This document shows, one piece after another, positions 51,010 to 61,100 of a stretch of 64,000 nucleotides of DNA. This DNA comes from JBCCBV01 sp039033855 (GTDB taxonomy: Bacteria > Planctomycetota > Phycisphaerae > Phycisphaerales > Phycisphaeraceae). The notes beneath the pieces were generated by a model. The model was not told the DNA's origin. It saw nothing but the letters and a program-made list of their open reading frames with translations, and ran no database searches. Numbering within the stretch: the first letter of the stretch is position 1; every line of letters starts with the position of its first letter. The translations under genes were made by a program, and so were the position numbers. The stretch covers positions 44,074 through 108,073 of the forward strand of contig JBCCBV010000011.1 of assembly GCA_039033855.1 (NCBI GenBank), given 5' to 3'.

Positions 51010-52811
51010 TGTTCCGCCCTGCCCCATGGCTCAGGCGGCTCCGAGCCCAGCGCGATTGGGGCCTGACCCCGGTAGCAGCGATGATCGGCGCGCTGGCCGG
51101 GCTGGGCGCGTTCGGGTTTGAGCACCTGATCGAAGCCGCGCGCGACCTGGCCTTCGGACCCCACGTCGCCGAGGCGGGCGTACCCATCTGGGCCATCGTC
51201 CTGCTGGCCCCTGCCTTGGGCGGGCTCATGGTGGGCCTGCTCACCAAAGCCTTCGGCCGACGCAGCGCCGGGGAGAGCGTGCCCAACGTCATCGAAGCGC
51301 TGGTGCGCAAAGAGGGCCGGCTGTCGGCGCGCGGCGCCGTGTACCAGACACTGGCGTCGGCGACGACGATTGGCTCGGGCGGCTCGGCCGGGGTGGAAGG
51401 CCCGATCGTGCAGATCGGCTCGACGCTGGGTTCGCGCGTGGCGTCGATTCTGCGCTTGGGCCCTAAGCAGACGCCGGCATTGGTGGGCTGCGGCGCCGCA
51501 GCGTCGATCGCGGCGATCTTCAACGCCCCGATCGCCGGGGTGATGTTCGTAGTCGAGGTGCTGCTGCGTGATTACACGCTCAAGACTTTCGTGCCCATCG
51601 TGGTGGCGGCCGTGTTCGGCACGGCCGTGGCCCAGGCGCTCGCGGCCGAAAGCTCGCCGATGTTCCTGGTGCCCGTCGAGTTACACGCCTACGAGTTCAC
51701 GGTGGTCGAGCTGCTGCCCTACGCCGCGCTCGGGGTCTGCTGCGGGCTGCTGGCGGTCGGATTCGTGCTGACCCTGCGCCGCGGACGGGCGCTGGCCCAA
51801 CGGGCGCCGCTGCCCAAGTGGTTGCGCCCGGCCGTGGGCGGCCTGGCGCTGGGTGTGACCGGCTGCGTCTGGCTGTGGATCGGCGCGCCGCCGGCGCCGG
51901 GATCGGGGGCCCCGCCGTTTTTCGGCAACGGCTACCCGGTCATCGAACGGCTGCTCGACCCGGCCGCCTATCAAGGCCTGACGAGCGAACCCGCCGCGTT
52001 CGGCATGGCCCTGCTGGCCGGGATCGTTCTGCTCAAAGTCTTGGGGACGACCCTGACGGTCGCCTCCGGCGGGGGCGGCGGCGTGATGGCCCCGGGGCTG
52101 CTGCTCGGCGCAGCGCTCGGAGGGCTGTTCGCCCTCGGCTTGTCAACCGTGGCGCCCGGCATGGTGGCCACCCCCGCGGCGTATGCGCTTGCCGGCATGG
52201 CCGGGCTGATCGCCGGGCTGCTGCACGCACCGCTCGCCGCGTTTCTCTTGGTGTTCGAGGTGACCCAGGACTACAAGGTCATCCTGCCGATGATGCTGGT
52301 TTCGATCGCCGCCACGTCCACAAGCCGTGCACTACGGCGTGAAACGCTCTTTGAATCCACGCTGCGCGAGCGCGGCATCGGCCTGGGCCGCGTGCCCGAC
52401 GCCGTGCTGCTCCGCCGGCTTACGCTGCAGACCGCGCACCTGACCGACGCCGCCATCGTCCAGCCGGACGACCCGGCGCAAAGGCTGCTCGACCTGGCGG
52501 ACACCTTCGCCGCGACCGACTTCACCGTGACCGACGCCGCCGGCGTGTACCTTGGCATGGTCATCGGCAAAGACGTGCGCACCACCTTGTTGCAGCGCGA
52601 GGCCGTGCCCCTGTTGGTCGTCTCCGAACTCATGCGGACCGAGGTGCCGGCGGTGCACGTGGGCGAAACGTTCGAGGTGGTGTTAGACCGCTTTGCCCGT
52701 CACGACGTGGCCTGCCTGCCGGTGCTCAACGAGCGCGACCACGTCATCGGTTTGATCACGCGCACCCGCCTGCTGTCGACCTATCACCAGGAGCTGTCCG
52801 CCGCCGACTGA
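51009..52811 (+). CDS. ClC-family chloride channel/antiporter with CBS domains
   Basis: 600 residues. ClC signature regions: GSGGSAGVEGPIVQIGST (selectivity plus gating Glu in GVEGP), AASIAAIFNAPIAGVMFVVE, SGGGGGVMAPGLLLGAALGG and AGLLHAPLAAFLLVFEVTQDY. The last ~150 residues hold a pair of CBS domains (LTDAAIVQPDDPAQRLLDL, VSELMRTEVPAVHVGETFEV, HDVACLPVLNERDHVIGLIT). GSGIP is changed to GSGGSAG. It moves chloride (or fluoride/nitrate-like anions), possibly coupled to protons, with CBS sensing of nucleotides. Confidence 0.93.
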   Translation: MFRPAPWLRRLRAQRDWGLTPVAAMIGALAGLGAFGFEHLIEAARDLAFGPHVAEAGVPIWAIVLLAPALGGLMVGLLTKAFGRRSAGESVPNVIEALVRKEGRLSARGAVYQTLASATTIGSGGSAGVEGPIVQIGSTLGSRVASILRLGPKQTPALVGCGAAASIAAIFNAPIAGVMFVVEVLLRDYTLKTFVPIVVAAVFGTAVAQALAAESSPMFLVPVELHAYEFTVVELLPYAALGVCCGLLAVGFVLTLRRGRALAQRAPLPKWLRPAVGGLALGVTGCVWLWIGAPPAPGSGAPPFFGNGYPVIERLLDPAAYQGLTSEPAAFGMALLAGIVLLKVLGTTLTVASGGGGGVMAPGLLLGAALGGLFALGLSTVAPGMVATPAAYALAGMAGLIAGLLHAPLAAFLLVFEVTQDYKVILPMMLVSIAATSTSRALRRETLFESTLRERGIGLGRVPDAVLLRRLTLQTAHLTDAAIVQPDDPAQRLLDLADTFAATDFTVTDAAGVYLGMVIGKDVRTTLLQREAVPLLVVSELMRTEVPAVHVGETFEVVLDRFARHDVACLPVLNERDHVIGLITRTRLLSTYHQELSAAD

Positions 52812-52845
52812 CCGGGCGTGCTGGCGCGCCGCCCGCCTGCGTTCG

Positions 52846-53292
52846 ATGGACCCGATGCCCGACGCCCCGCCCGCCAACCCGGTCCTCGACGCCGAGCAAA
52901 ACGCCCCGCGGCCTTGCCGCTTCACACGCGCGATGCGGCTGCACGGCAATGCGCAGTTTCAATCGGTCTACGACCGCCGAGTGCGCAAACGGATGGGGCC
53001 GATCGCCGTGGCGGCGAAAGCCAACGGCCTGCCGCACGACCGGCTGGGCTTGTCGGTGGGTCGCCGAGTCGGGTCGGCCGTGCAAAGACACCGGCTCAAG
53101 CGGCTGATCCGTGAGGCCTTCCGGCTGGACCAACACCGCCGCGCGGGCGGGCTCGACCTGGTCGTCGTCGTATACCCGCACGAGCCCCGCGCGCTCGAGG
53201 AATACCGGCGGCTGCTCGCTGATGCGTACCGATCGCTGCGACGCCGTTTGGTCGATCCGGCCGCGGGCCGAGAAGGCTCAAGCGGCGCCTAG
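52846..53292 (+). CDS. rnpA: Ribonuclease P protein component
   Basis: 148 residues. Core RFTRAMRLHGNAQFQSVYDRR, LGLSVGRRVGSAVQRHRLKR (RNR motif) and LIREAFR are the RnpA hallmarks; VVVVYPHEPRALEEYRRLLADAYRSLRRR closes the domain. It binds the RNase P RNA that matures tRNA 5' ends. ATG 52846 or 52855 can start; the first ~25 residues are a nonconserved tail. Usually rpmH lies directly upstream and yidC downstream; here neither is present. Confidence 0.93.
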   Translation: MDPMPDAPPANPVLDAEQNAPRPCRFTRAMRLHGNAQFQSVYDRRVRKRMGPIAVAAKANGLPHDRLGLSVGRRVGSAVQRHRLKRLIREAFRLDQHRRAGGLDLVVVVYPHEPRALEEYRRLLADAYRSLRRRLVDPAAGREGSSGA

Positions 53293-53339
53293 ACCCGCCC
53301 GGCCTTGTCTGACCGACGCGGATCGCCGATTCTGTGTGC

Positions 53340-55142
53340 GTGAAGCAAGTCCTGTCCGCCTTCCGTCGCCGCATCCAACAGTTGCAGCACACGCCGCTCG
53401 AATCGCTGGGCCGCCCCGCCCGGATGCTGCGCTACGGGCTCGACCTGCTGCACTACGCCGCGGTGGACCTCAAACGCAAGAACGCCGCCGAGTCCGCGGC
53501 GGCCCTGACCTATCGGACGCTCTTCGGGTTGGTGCCGTTGACCGTCTGCGTGCTGCTGGTCTTCAACGCGTTCGGCGGGTTCGACCAGCTCGGCAGCGAC
53601 CTGCGGACCAAAGCGCTTTCGTTCCTCAACCTCGACACGCTGACCACCGCGGGCACCCCGTCGCCCGAACCGCCCGAGACACCGGCCGAAACCCAGCCGG
53701 CCACGCAACCAGACGACCTCGCCGCCACGCAGCCGGGCGGGCTCGATGTAACCCGCGCTACGCAGATCGCCGAAGACCCGAGCGCCGCGCTGACCCAAGC
53801 CGCATCGGACCCGGCCGAAGCGGAGCGACCGGAAGCGGAACCGGCCGTATCAACCGACCTCCCTCTGCCAGACCCCGATGCGCCCGGGCCTCATTCTCCC
53901 ACCAGCGCAGACCCGCAAGACGAAAGCACCGAAGAACAAGACGAGCTCGACCCCGAAGCGCAAGCCGCACAGGATGCGGCGCTGCGCGAGCAGGCCGAGG
54001 CCGAGGCCAACGCCCGGATGCAGGAGCAGCTCGAGGGGCTCTTAAGCGAGCTCGGCCAACGCATCGCCAAGGTCAGCTTCGCCAGCATCGGCGTAGTAGG
54101 CATCGCGGTGCTGATCTGGGGAACGATCTCGCTGCTGGTGACGGTCGAACGGAGCTTCAACCGGGTGTTCGGCGCAGTCGGCGGGCGGCCTTGGTCGCTG
54201 CGGGTGCCGATCTACTGGGCCGTGGTCACGCTTGGGCCGTTGCTGCTGGCCACGGGCGTGGTGATGCTCAACCGCACGGCCGAGCCGGACGCGCTGCCGC
54301 CTGTCCTGGCCGGCGTCGTGAAGCTGGTGCGCCCGCTCAGCAGCATCGCGACGAGTTGGCTGCTGCTGATCGTCATGTACACGCTGGTGCCCGCGGCGCG
54401 GGTGCGTCTGCGCCCGGCCTTGTTCGGCGCACTCGTGGCGGCCGTGGCGTGGGAGGCCAGCAAGTCGCTGTTCGGCGCCTACGTCAAAACCGTGGGCACG
54501 TCGGCGGTCTACGGCGCCCTGGGCCTGGTCCCTCTGGGCATGCTTTGGATCTACCTGACCTGGCTGATCGTGCTGTTCGGCTTGATCGTGACCCACGCGG
54601 TGCAGACGTTGCCCGCCGAACGATTGCGGCGCGAAGCCGACCGGGCCGACGAGGCGGTGCTCGGCTACGACCGCTCGTGGTTGCTGCTGGCGGCGGCGGC
54701 GGCGGCCGAGGCGTTCGACCAAGGCGGGGCGATCGACTCCGAAACCTGGGCAGAGCAGGCAGCGACGCCAGAATCCCTCGCCGACCGCGTGCTGGCCGAC
54801 CTGGCCCAGGCGGGTGTTTTGCGGGGCATCGAACGGCCCGATCAATCCACGGCGTACGTGCCGGCCCGGCCGCCCTCGGCGATCACGGTTTCCTCGATCC
54901 TGGCGATGGCGTCGGACACGCTTGCGCTTGAGCGCGGGCAACGGCCGCCGGCCGCGTCCGATGCGCTGGCCCGAGCCGAAACCGCCGCGGCCCGAGCACT
55001 CGACGGCATGACCCTGGCAGACCTCTTGGCGTCGTCCACCGACCACGCTGCGCCAAAGGGATCCGAGGGCGAGGAGCAGGGAGAGGAAGACTCGGGCGAC
55101 CACGCCGTTGCGAACCCCGACGACGCTACGGCTTCGACGTGA
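53340..55142 (+). CDS. YihY/BrkB-family membrane protein with long acidic insert
   Basis: 600 residues. YihY features: YAAVDLKRKNAAESAAALTYRTLFGLVPLTV, then after a long insert TISLLVTVERSFNRVFG, WSLRVPIYWAVVTLGPLLLA, KSLFGAYVKTVGTSAVYGALGLVPLGMLWIYLTW. Six membrane helices. Between the first helix and the rest is a ~110-residue Pro/Asp/Glu/Thr-rich stretch (about 53650-53990) with low complexity. The C-terminal ~180 residues form a separate region that resembles a winged-helix/PilB-N type fold in some YihY proteins, then an acidic tail. GTG start. Its 3' end overlaps convergent nadE by 17 bp. Confidence 0.85.
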   Translation: MKQVLSAFRRRIQQLQHTPLESLGRPARMLRYGLDLLHYAAVDLKRKNAAESAAALTYRTLFGLVPLTVCVLLVFNAFGGFDQLGSDLRTKALSFLNLDTLTTAGTPSPEPPETPAETQPATQPDDLAATQPGGLDVTRATQIAEDPSAALTQAASDPAEAERPEAEPAVSTDLPLPDPDAPGPHSPTSADPQDESTEEQDELDPEAQAAQDAALREQAEAEANARMQEQLEGLLSELGQRIAKVSFASIGVVGIAVLIWGTISLLVTVERSFNRVFGAVGGRPWSLRVPIYWAVVTLGPLLLATGVVMLNRTAEPDALPPVLAGVVKLVRPLSSIATSWLLLIVMYTLVPAARVRLRPALFGALVAAVAWEASKSLFGAYVKTVGTSAVYGALGLVPLGMLWIYLTWLIVLFGLIVTHAVQTLPAERLRREADRADEAVLGYDRSWLLLAAAAAAEAFDQGGAIDSETWAEQAATPESLADRVLADLAQAGVLRGIERPDQSTAYVPARPPSAITVSSILAMASDTLALERGQRPPAASDALARAETAAARALDGMTLADLLASSTDHAAPKGSEGEEQGEEDSGDHAVANPDDATAST

Positions 55143-56913
55143 TCGCCAAACGTTCTGCCGGCTCGTTGGCTTGAGCCTTGAGCTCACCCGCGTCGAACCG
55201 CTGGGCGATCGGCATCCTTCGACCGAAGCCAAACGCCTTGCCCGTAACCTTCAGGCCCGGCGCCGCCTGGCGTCGCTTGTACTCGTTGCGGTCGATCAGG
55301 CGTACCGCCCGCACCACAACGTCGGCGTCGATGCTCGTTTCTTCGATGATCCGATCGACCGGCTGCACGCGCTCGACGTACCGCTCGATGACCGCGTCGA
55401 GCACGTCGTAATCGGGCAGCGAGTCGGCGTCTTTTTGATCGGGCCGGAGCTCGGCGCTCGGCGGCTTGTCGATGGTCGAACGCGGGATCACCGCCCCGCC
55501 GAATCGCTTGCGTAAAGGAGAATGATCGCTGTCGTTGATCCACCGGGCCAGGCGGTAGACCCAGGTCTTGGGCACGTCGGAGAGCACGGCCAGGCCGCCG
55601 GCCATGTCGCCGTAGAGCGTGCAATAGCCCACGGCCAGCTCGCTCTTGTTGCCGGTGGTCACCAGCATGGCGCCGGTCTGGTTGCTCAGGCCCATCATCA
55701 CCACGCCGCGGGTGCGGGCCTGGAGGTTTTCGTCGGTCAGGCCGGCGAGGTCGTCGTCGCACACCGGGCCCAGCACGCCGCGCAAGGCTTGATGGGCGGC
55801 TTCGATCGGGGCGACCTCGCAACGGACCGCCATCGCTTTGGCCAAGTCGAGTGCGTCGGCCACCGACCCTTCCGATGAGTACCGGCTGGGCAACGCCAAG
55901 CCGCGGACCTTCTCCGAACCCAGCGCCGCGACCGACAGCGCCGCCGCCACCGCCGAGTCGATCCCGCCCGACAGCCCGAGCACCACCGACTTGAACCCGC
56001 ACTTGCGGACATAGTCGCGCAACCCCAGGACCAGCGCGTGGTAGACCTGCTCGATGTCGCGGTCGGGGTAGTCGTCGGCTTCGGGTTCGCCGACGGAGGC
56101 GTTGGGATCCGCTGCGGGTGCGCCGCCTTCCAAGGGCAGATCGACGATGCGCAGGTCCGCCTCGAAGCGTTTGGCTCGGTCCCAGACACGGCCTCGGGCG
56201 TCGAGCACGCGCGACCCGCCGTCGAACACCAACTCGTCGTTGCCGCCGACTTGATTGCAATAGACGACCGGCAGGTTGTGACGGGTAGCGGCCCGGGTCA
56301 GCAGGCGGCGACGCACGGCCGGCTTGCCCACCGCGAAGGGCGAGGCGCTGCAGTTCACCAGCACGTCGGCGCCGTCGGCCGCGGCACGGGCGATGGGGTC
56401 GTTGCCGTAGAGCGGGCGGTCCCGGCCGAGCACGTCGGGCTCGTTCCAGAGGTCTTCGCAGATCGTCACGCCCAGCCGAAGCGTTCGGCCTTGCAAGTCG
56501 AGTTCCAGGCAGGCGGGCGTGTCGCCGGGGTCGAAATACCGGCGTTCGTCGAAAACGTCATAGGTCGGCAGGAGCCGCTTGTCGTGTCGTCCGACGATGC
56601 CGCCGTGCGCGCAGAGCAGCGCGGCGTTGCGCAAGCCCTTGCCGTGGGCGGCTGCGCAAGGCCACGGGGTTCCGATGAGCGCGGCCACGCCCGTGCAAGC
56701 CTGGGCCAGTTCTTCGACGGCCAGCACGCAGGCCCGGATCAGGCTGGGCGATTCGAGCAGGTCTTTCGGCGGGTAGCCGACCAGCGCCAGCTCGGGCGTG
56801 ACCACCAGGTCGGCCCCGGCCTGTCGGGCGGCGTCGAAGGCGCGGGCGATGTCGCGGGCGTTGGACGCCACGTCGCCGACGGTCGGGTTGAGCTGGGCCA
56901 GGGCGACACGCAT
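55126..56913 (-). CDS. nadE: Glutamine-dependent NAD+ synthetase
   Basis: 595 residues in two domains. The nitrilase-type amidase half has catalytic Glu in VVTPELALVGYPP, Lys in DKRLLPTYDVFDERRYF, and Cys in LGVTICEDLW. The synthetase half has the P-loop LSGGIDSAVAAALSV, MGLSNQTGAMLVTTGNKSE and the late KRRQAAPGLKVTGKAFGFGR. It amidates deamido-NAD with glutamine-derived ammonia. ATG at 56913 starts MRVALAQLNPTVGD; no clear ribosome site. Divergent from the TPR lipoprotein gene. Confidence 0.95.
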   Translation of the reverse strand: MRVALAQLNPTVGDVASNARDIARAFDAARQAGADLVVTPELALVGYPPKDLLESPSLIRACVLAVEELAQACTGVAALIGTPWPCAAAHGKGLRNAALLCAHGGIVGRHDKRLLPTYDVFDERRYFDPGDTPACLELDLQGRTLRLGVTICEDLWNEPDVLGRDRPLYGNDPIARAAADGADVLVNCSASPFAVGKPAVRRRLLTRAATRHNLPVVYCNQVGGNDELVFDGGSRVLDARGRVWDRAKRFEADLRIVDLPLEGGAPAADPNASVGEPEADDYPDRDIEQVYHALVLGLRDYVRKCGFKSVVLGLSGGIDSAVAAALSVAALGSEKVRGLALPSRYSSEGSVADALDLAKAMAVRCEVAPIEAAHQALRGVLGPVCDDDLAGLTDENLQARTRGVVMMGLSNQTGAMLVTTGNKSELAVGYCTLYGDMAGGLAVLSDVPKTWVYRLARWINDSDHSPLRKRFGGAVIPRSTIDKPPSAELRPDQKDADSLPDYDVLDAVIERYVERVQPVDRIIEETSIDADVVVRAVRLIDRNEYKRRQAAPGLKVTGKAFGFGRRMPIAQRFDAGELKAQANEPAERLAITSKP

Positions 56914-57033
56914 AAGGGGAGGGGGCGAGGCGGCGCAGCCGGCATCGCGTGCGTTTATCGTAGGGCCATCCGCCCACGAGGGGTCCAGGGCCGCGGCAAA
57001 CGCGTTCGTTGGAGCCTCGGAGACCATCCGCCG

Positions 57034-58047
57034 ATGAATCCCACTATGCGACGCACTCCCCGACTCGGGCTCTGGCTGGCCGTGCCCTTGCTTCTGATCA
57101 CGGTTGCCGTGCCCCCCGCGGGCTGCGCCGGCGGCTCGACGAAGCGGCAGAAAATGGCCGACGAGTTCATGACCGACGCCGAGCGCTACCTCGACGAGGG
57201 CTTGACCGATTCGGCCCTCGAGGCGTTCTCTCGAGCCCTGGACGAGAACCCCGACCTCACCCAGGCGTACCGGGGCATCGGCCACATCTACCTGGAGCGC
57301 GACCAACTCGACAACGCCGCCGCGGCGTTCGAGAAGGCCGTGGCCATCGAGCCCAACAGCTTCTCGGCCCAGTACGACTACGGGCTGGTGCAGCACCTGA
57401 TGGGCGACCTCCGCTCGGCGGTGGCGGTTTATCTCAAAGCCCTGTCGATCGACCCCAGCGACGTCAAGGCCAACCGCAACCTGGCCGCGGCGTACATCCA
57501 GCTGGGCCTGCCCACCGATGCGCTCGGCTACGCGCAGCAGGCCACCCGACTCCCCGACGCCGAGCAGGCCGACTGGGCCAACCTGGCCGCGGCGCACAGC
57601 CTGCTGAACGAGCACGACCAGGCGGTCGACGCGTACCGCCAGGCCGCCGAGCTTGGTGAAATCCGCGAGCCGATCCTGCTGGGACTGGCGAACTCGCACA
57701 TCCAGCTGGGCAACTACGCCCGGGCGCTCATCACGCTCGAAACGCTCGAGCGACGGGTCGAAGGCGCTTTGTCATCGACCAGCTACGAGCGCATGGGCGT
57801 GGCGCAGTTCCGTTTGCGTCGGTACGAAGACGCGTTGTCCAGCTTTCAGTCGGCGCTCGATCAGAACCCGCGCGACGTCTCGGCGCTCAACGGCGTCGGG
57901 GCGACTTACATGACGCTCTATCTCGAAGGCGAACGCGAAGACCGCTACCAGCGCAGCCGGGCGATCGCCTCGTGGAAGCGCAGCGTGCAGATCAACCCGT
58001 CGCAGCCGTTGATCGTGGACCTGATCGCGCGCTACGGCAAACTGTAA
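57034..58047 (+). CDS. TPR-repeat lipoprotein
   Basis: 337 residues. Hydrophobic signal (LGLWLAVPLLLITVAVPPAGC) with lipobox AGC; then about seven tetratricopeptide repeats (ALEAFSRALDENPDLTQAYR, AAAAFEKAVAIEPNSFSAQY, AVAVYLKALSIDPSDVKANR, AVDAYRQAAELG, ALSSFQSALDQNPRDVSALN). It is likely a periplasmic or outer-envelope scaffold. Two in-frame ATGs 12 bp apart; the first is used here. No partner gene is evident. Confidence 0.88.
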   Translation: MNPTMRRTPRLGLWLAVPLLLITVAVPPAGCAGGSTKRQKMADEFMTDAERYLDEGLTDSALEAFSRALDENPDLTQAYRGIGHIYLERDQLDNAAAAFEKAVAIEPNSFSAQYDYGLVQHLMGDLRSAVAVYLKALSIDPSDVKANRNLAAAYIQLGLPTDALGYAQQATRLPDAEQADWANLAAAHSLLNEHDQAVDAYRQAAELGEIREPILLGLANSHIQLGNYARALITLETLERRVEGALSSTSYERMGVAQFRLRRYEDALSSFQSALDQNPRDVSALNGVGATYMTLYLEGEREDRYQRSRAIASWKRSVQINPSQPLIVDLIARYGKL

Positions 58048-58127
58048 GGCCGATTCCCTTACACAACGGGCAAAGCGCCTCGGTCCCGAAACGCGGGCCG
58101 GAGGTTTGGCCGCACGCGAAGCTCGGC

Positions 58128-61100
58128 TCAGATCAGCTCAATCACCGCGGCGCCGAAGGTGAACCCTCCGCCGAACGCGCACACGCCGATGGACTGGCCC
58201 GGCGACATGCGGTGCGCTTCTTTGGCGATCGACAGCGGGATGCTCGACGAGCTGGTGTTGCCGTGCTCGGCGATCAGGTCGATGACCTTTTCCTGCGGCA
58301 CTTTGAGGCGTTGGCGTACGGCCTCAAAGATCCGACGGTTCGCCTGGTGCGGCACCAGCCAGTCGAGCGTGTCCAACGGCAACCCTGAGGCGGCGAAGGC
58401 TCGGCTGGACATATTGGTCATCGCCCGGACGGCCTCGGAGAACACGCGCTTGCCGTCCATCTTCACCGGGTCGCCGCCCTCGAACCCGACGGTCAGGATG
58501 CCCTTGGGGTCGGCTTTGCCCGAGAGCACCGGCTGGTGCAGCAGCATGGCCGGCGCGTCCTGACACACCGGCCGAGGCGCCGAGCCCACACCCCCGCGCA
58601 CGAGGGTGGCCGTGGCGGCGTCGCCGAACAGAATGACGGTGTCGAAGTCGTCGTGATCGACCACGCGCGAAAGCGCTTCGGTGGTCACCACGAGCACCTT
58701 GGAGTCCGGCCGGGAACGCACGGTGTGGAACGCCGCGTCGATGGCGTAGAGCCAGCCGGAGCAGGCGGCGTTGACGTCGTACACCATGCACTCGACTTCC
58801 GACTTGGGGTCGAGCGCGGCCAGCAGCAAGCACGCCATCGACGGCGTGTTGGCCGGCGGCGTGGTGGTGTGGCAGACGATGCCGGACAGGTCGTGCACCG
58901 ATAGCCCCTCGGCCTTGAGCACCTTCTCGGCGGCCTCCACCGCGAGCGAAAGGGCAGACTGGTCGGGCCCGCACACGGGGCGCGACTCGATGCCCGTGCG
59001 GCGCACGATGTCCTCGCTGGTCCACTGGGGGAAGCGCTCGACGAGCTGCGCGTTGGTCAGCCGGTCGGCGCCCTCGGCGATCCAGATCGGCGAGAGCACG
59101 ACTTGCACCGCTTCGCGGGCTGCGTCAGTGTGCTCCGCATCTGCAGCAGGCGACGTCGTGCGCGCAGCCGACGCGTACGGCAGCGGGGCCTCGCGGTTGG
59201 TGCGGGCCACCACGCGGTCGATCCCCGCCTCGACCGGGTCGGCCAGCAAACGGACGATGGGCGTGCCCACGTCGACCTGCTCGCCCTCGGCCACCAGGAG
59301 TTCGGACACGACCCCGGCCGCGGGGGCCGAGACTTCGGCGGCAGCTTTGTCGGCCTCGATTTCCGCCAGCGGGGCGCCGGCGTCGACGCGGTCTCCCTTG
59401 GCCACACGCCACTCGAGCAGGGTGACGGCCTGGTCGGCCGGGCTGGGCGCGGGCGCTTCGATCACGATCTCTTCGCCCGTGCCCGCGGCGCTCGCCTCGG
59501 AAGAAGGCGCCGCAGGAGCCGGTACGGCATCGGGCGTTAATTCGAAAGTGAGGTCGAGCAGACGGCCCGCGGCGTCCACCAGCCGGCGGACCGACGGCAG
59601 GATTTCGACCTGCGAGGCGTAGCTGTAGGGGATGTGCGTGTCGGGGCGGGCCACACGGCCGGTACGCACGCCGGGGGCGTCTTCGGACACCGCGGCCAGG
59701 ATCTCGGCGCCAAAGCCTCCGGTCGAAACGTCTTCATGAGCCACGATCAGCCGGCCGGTGCGTTTGGCCGACGCCACGATGGCCGGGCGGTCCCACGGCG
59801 TGATGCTGCGCAGGTCCCACAGGTCAATCGACACGCCCGCGTGCTCGTTCAACCAGCGGGCCGCATCGCGGGTCGGGCCCATCGCGGCGCCCCAGGACAC
59901 CATCGTCAGGTCGTCGCCCGGCATCAGGCGCCTGGCACGGCCGAGCGGGATTGGCTGGCCCAAACGCTCGGGCGCCGCGGTCAGGTCGTCCGAGCGGTCG
60001 TTCAGGCACACCTTGGGGTACAGCAGCACGGTCGGCCGGCGCGACGCGAACGCGGCCCGCAGCAGTCCCGCGGCGTCCTCGGCGGTGCTGGGCATCAGCA
60101 CGTCGATCCCCGGGATGTGGGCCAGTGTGCCCTCAAAGGTCTGGGCGTGGAACGGCCCGAGGCCCGGGCGATAGCCGCCGCAGGGCGCGGTGACGATGAC
60201 CGGGCACTCCAGCACGCCGCCGGTGCGCCAATACATCGTGGACAGCTCGCTGAGGATCTGGCTGACGCCGTTGGGCAAGAAATCGGCGAACTGAACCATG
60301 GCGACCGGGCGCCCGCCGAGCATCGCCTGGCCTATGGACTTGCCCAGGATGATCGATTCGCTCAGCGGAGCGTTACGCACCCGGCCCGGGAAGTCGGTGG
60401 ACAGGCCTTTGGTCACGCCGAACACGTCGCCCTTGGGGTCTTCGATGTCTTGGCCGAGCAGGGTGACGTCGGCGTCGGTTTCGAGGGCGTCGCGGAAGGT
60501 GGCGCGCATGGCCTCGAGCATGGTCAGGCGGGCCTGGCCGTTGTCGGCGGCCTGCGTCGCCGGCCGGGCCGACGGATCGGGCGCCGCGGGGCCGATCGAC
60601 TCGGGGATCGGGCGGGCGACTTCGAGCGCCGGCGCCAGGGTGGGTTCGGGGGCTCGGCGGGCGCTCTCGGCGGCGGCGCGCACCTCGGCCTCGACCTCGG
60701 CGTCGATCCGCTCGACCTCGGCGTCGTCCAGCAGGCCCTCGGCCAACAGGTCGTGCTTCAGGCGCTCGACGGGGTCGCCTTCCGCGGCCAGGTGTGCGAG
60801 GTGCTCGGCGTCGCGATACACGCGGTGGTCGTCGGCGTTGGAGTGCGCCCGCATCCGTTCGACCCGAAGCACCGCCAAGGCGGGGCCGCGCGAAGCACGC
60901 ATGCCCTCGACGACTTGCGCCAGCGGCTCGGCTGCGCTCCATACCCGGCGCAGGTCCAGCCGGTGGATCGGCAGCCCGAACAGCGCGTCGGCCGGGCCCG
61001 AAGGCAGGTCGTAAAAGGTCCGGCCGGCGGTCCGGGTGGAGATCGCCAGGCCGTTGTCTTCGACGTAAAAAAGCACCGGCAGGTTCTCGCGCACGGCTTC

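Noticed and set aside
56914..57699. Upstream extension of nadE to a 857-residue protein
   Set aside because: Extra residues lie antisense to the TPR lipoprotein gene; the ATG at 56913 gives the normal nitrilase-domain start MRVALAQ.
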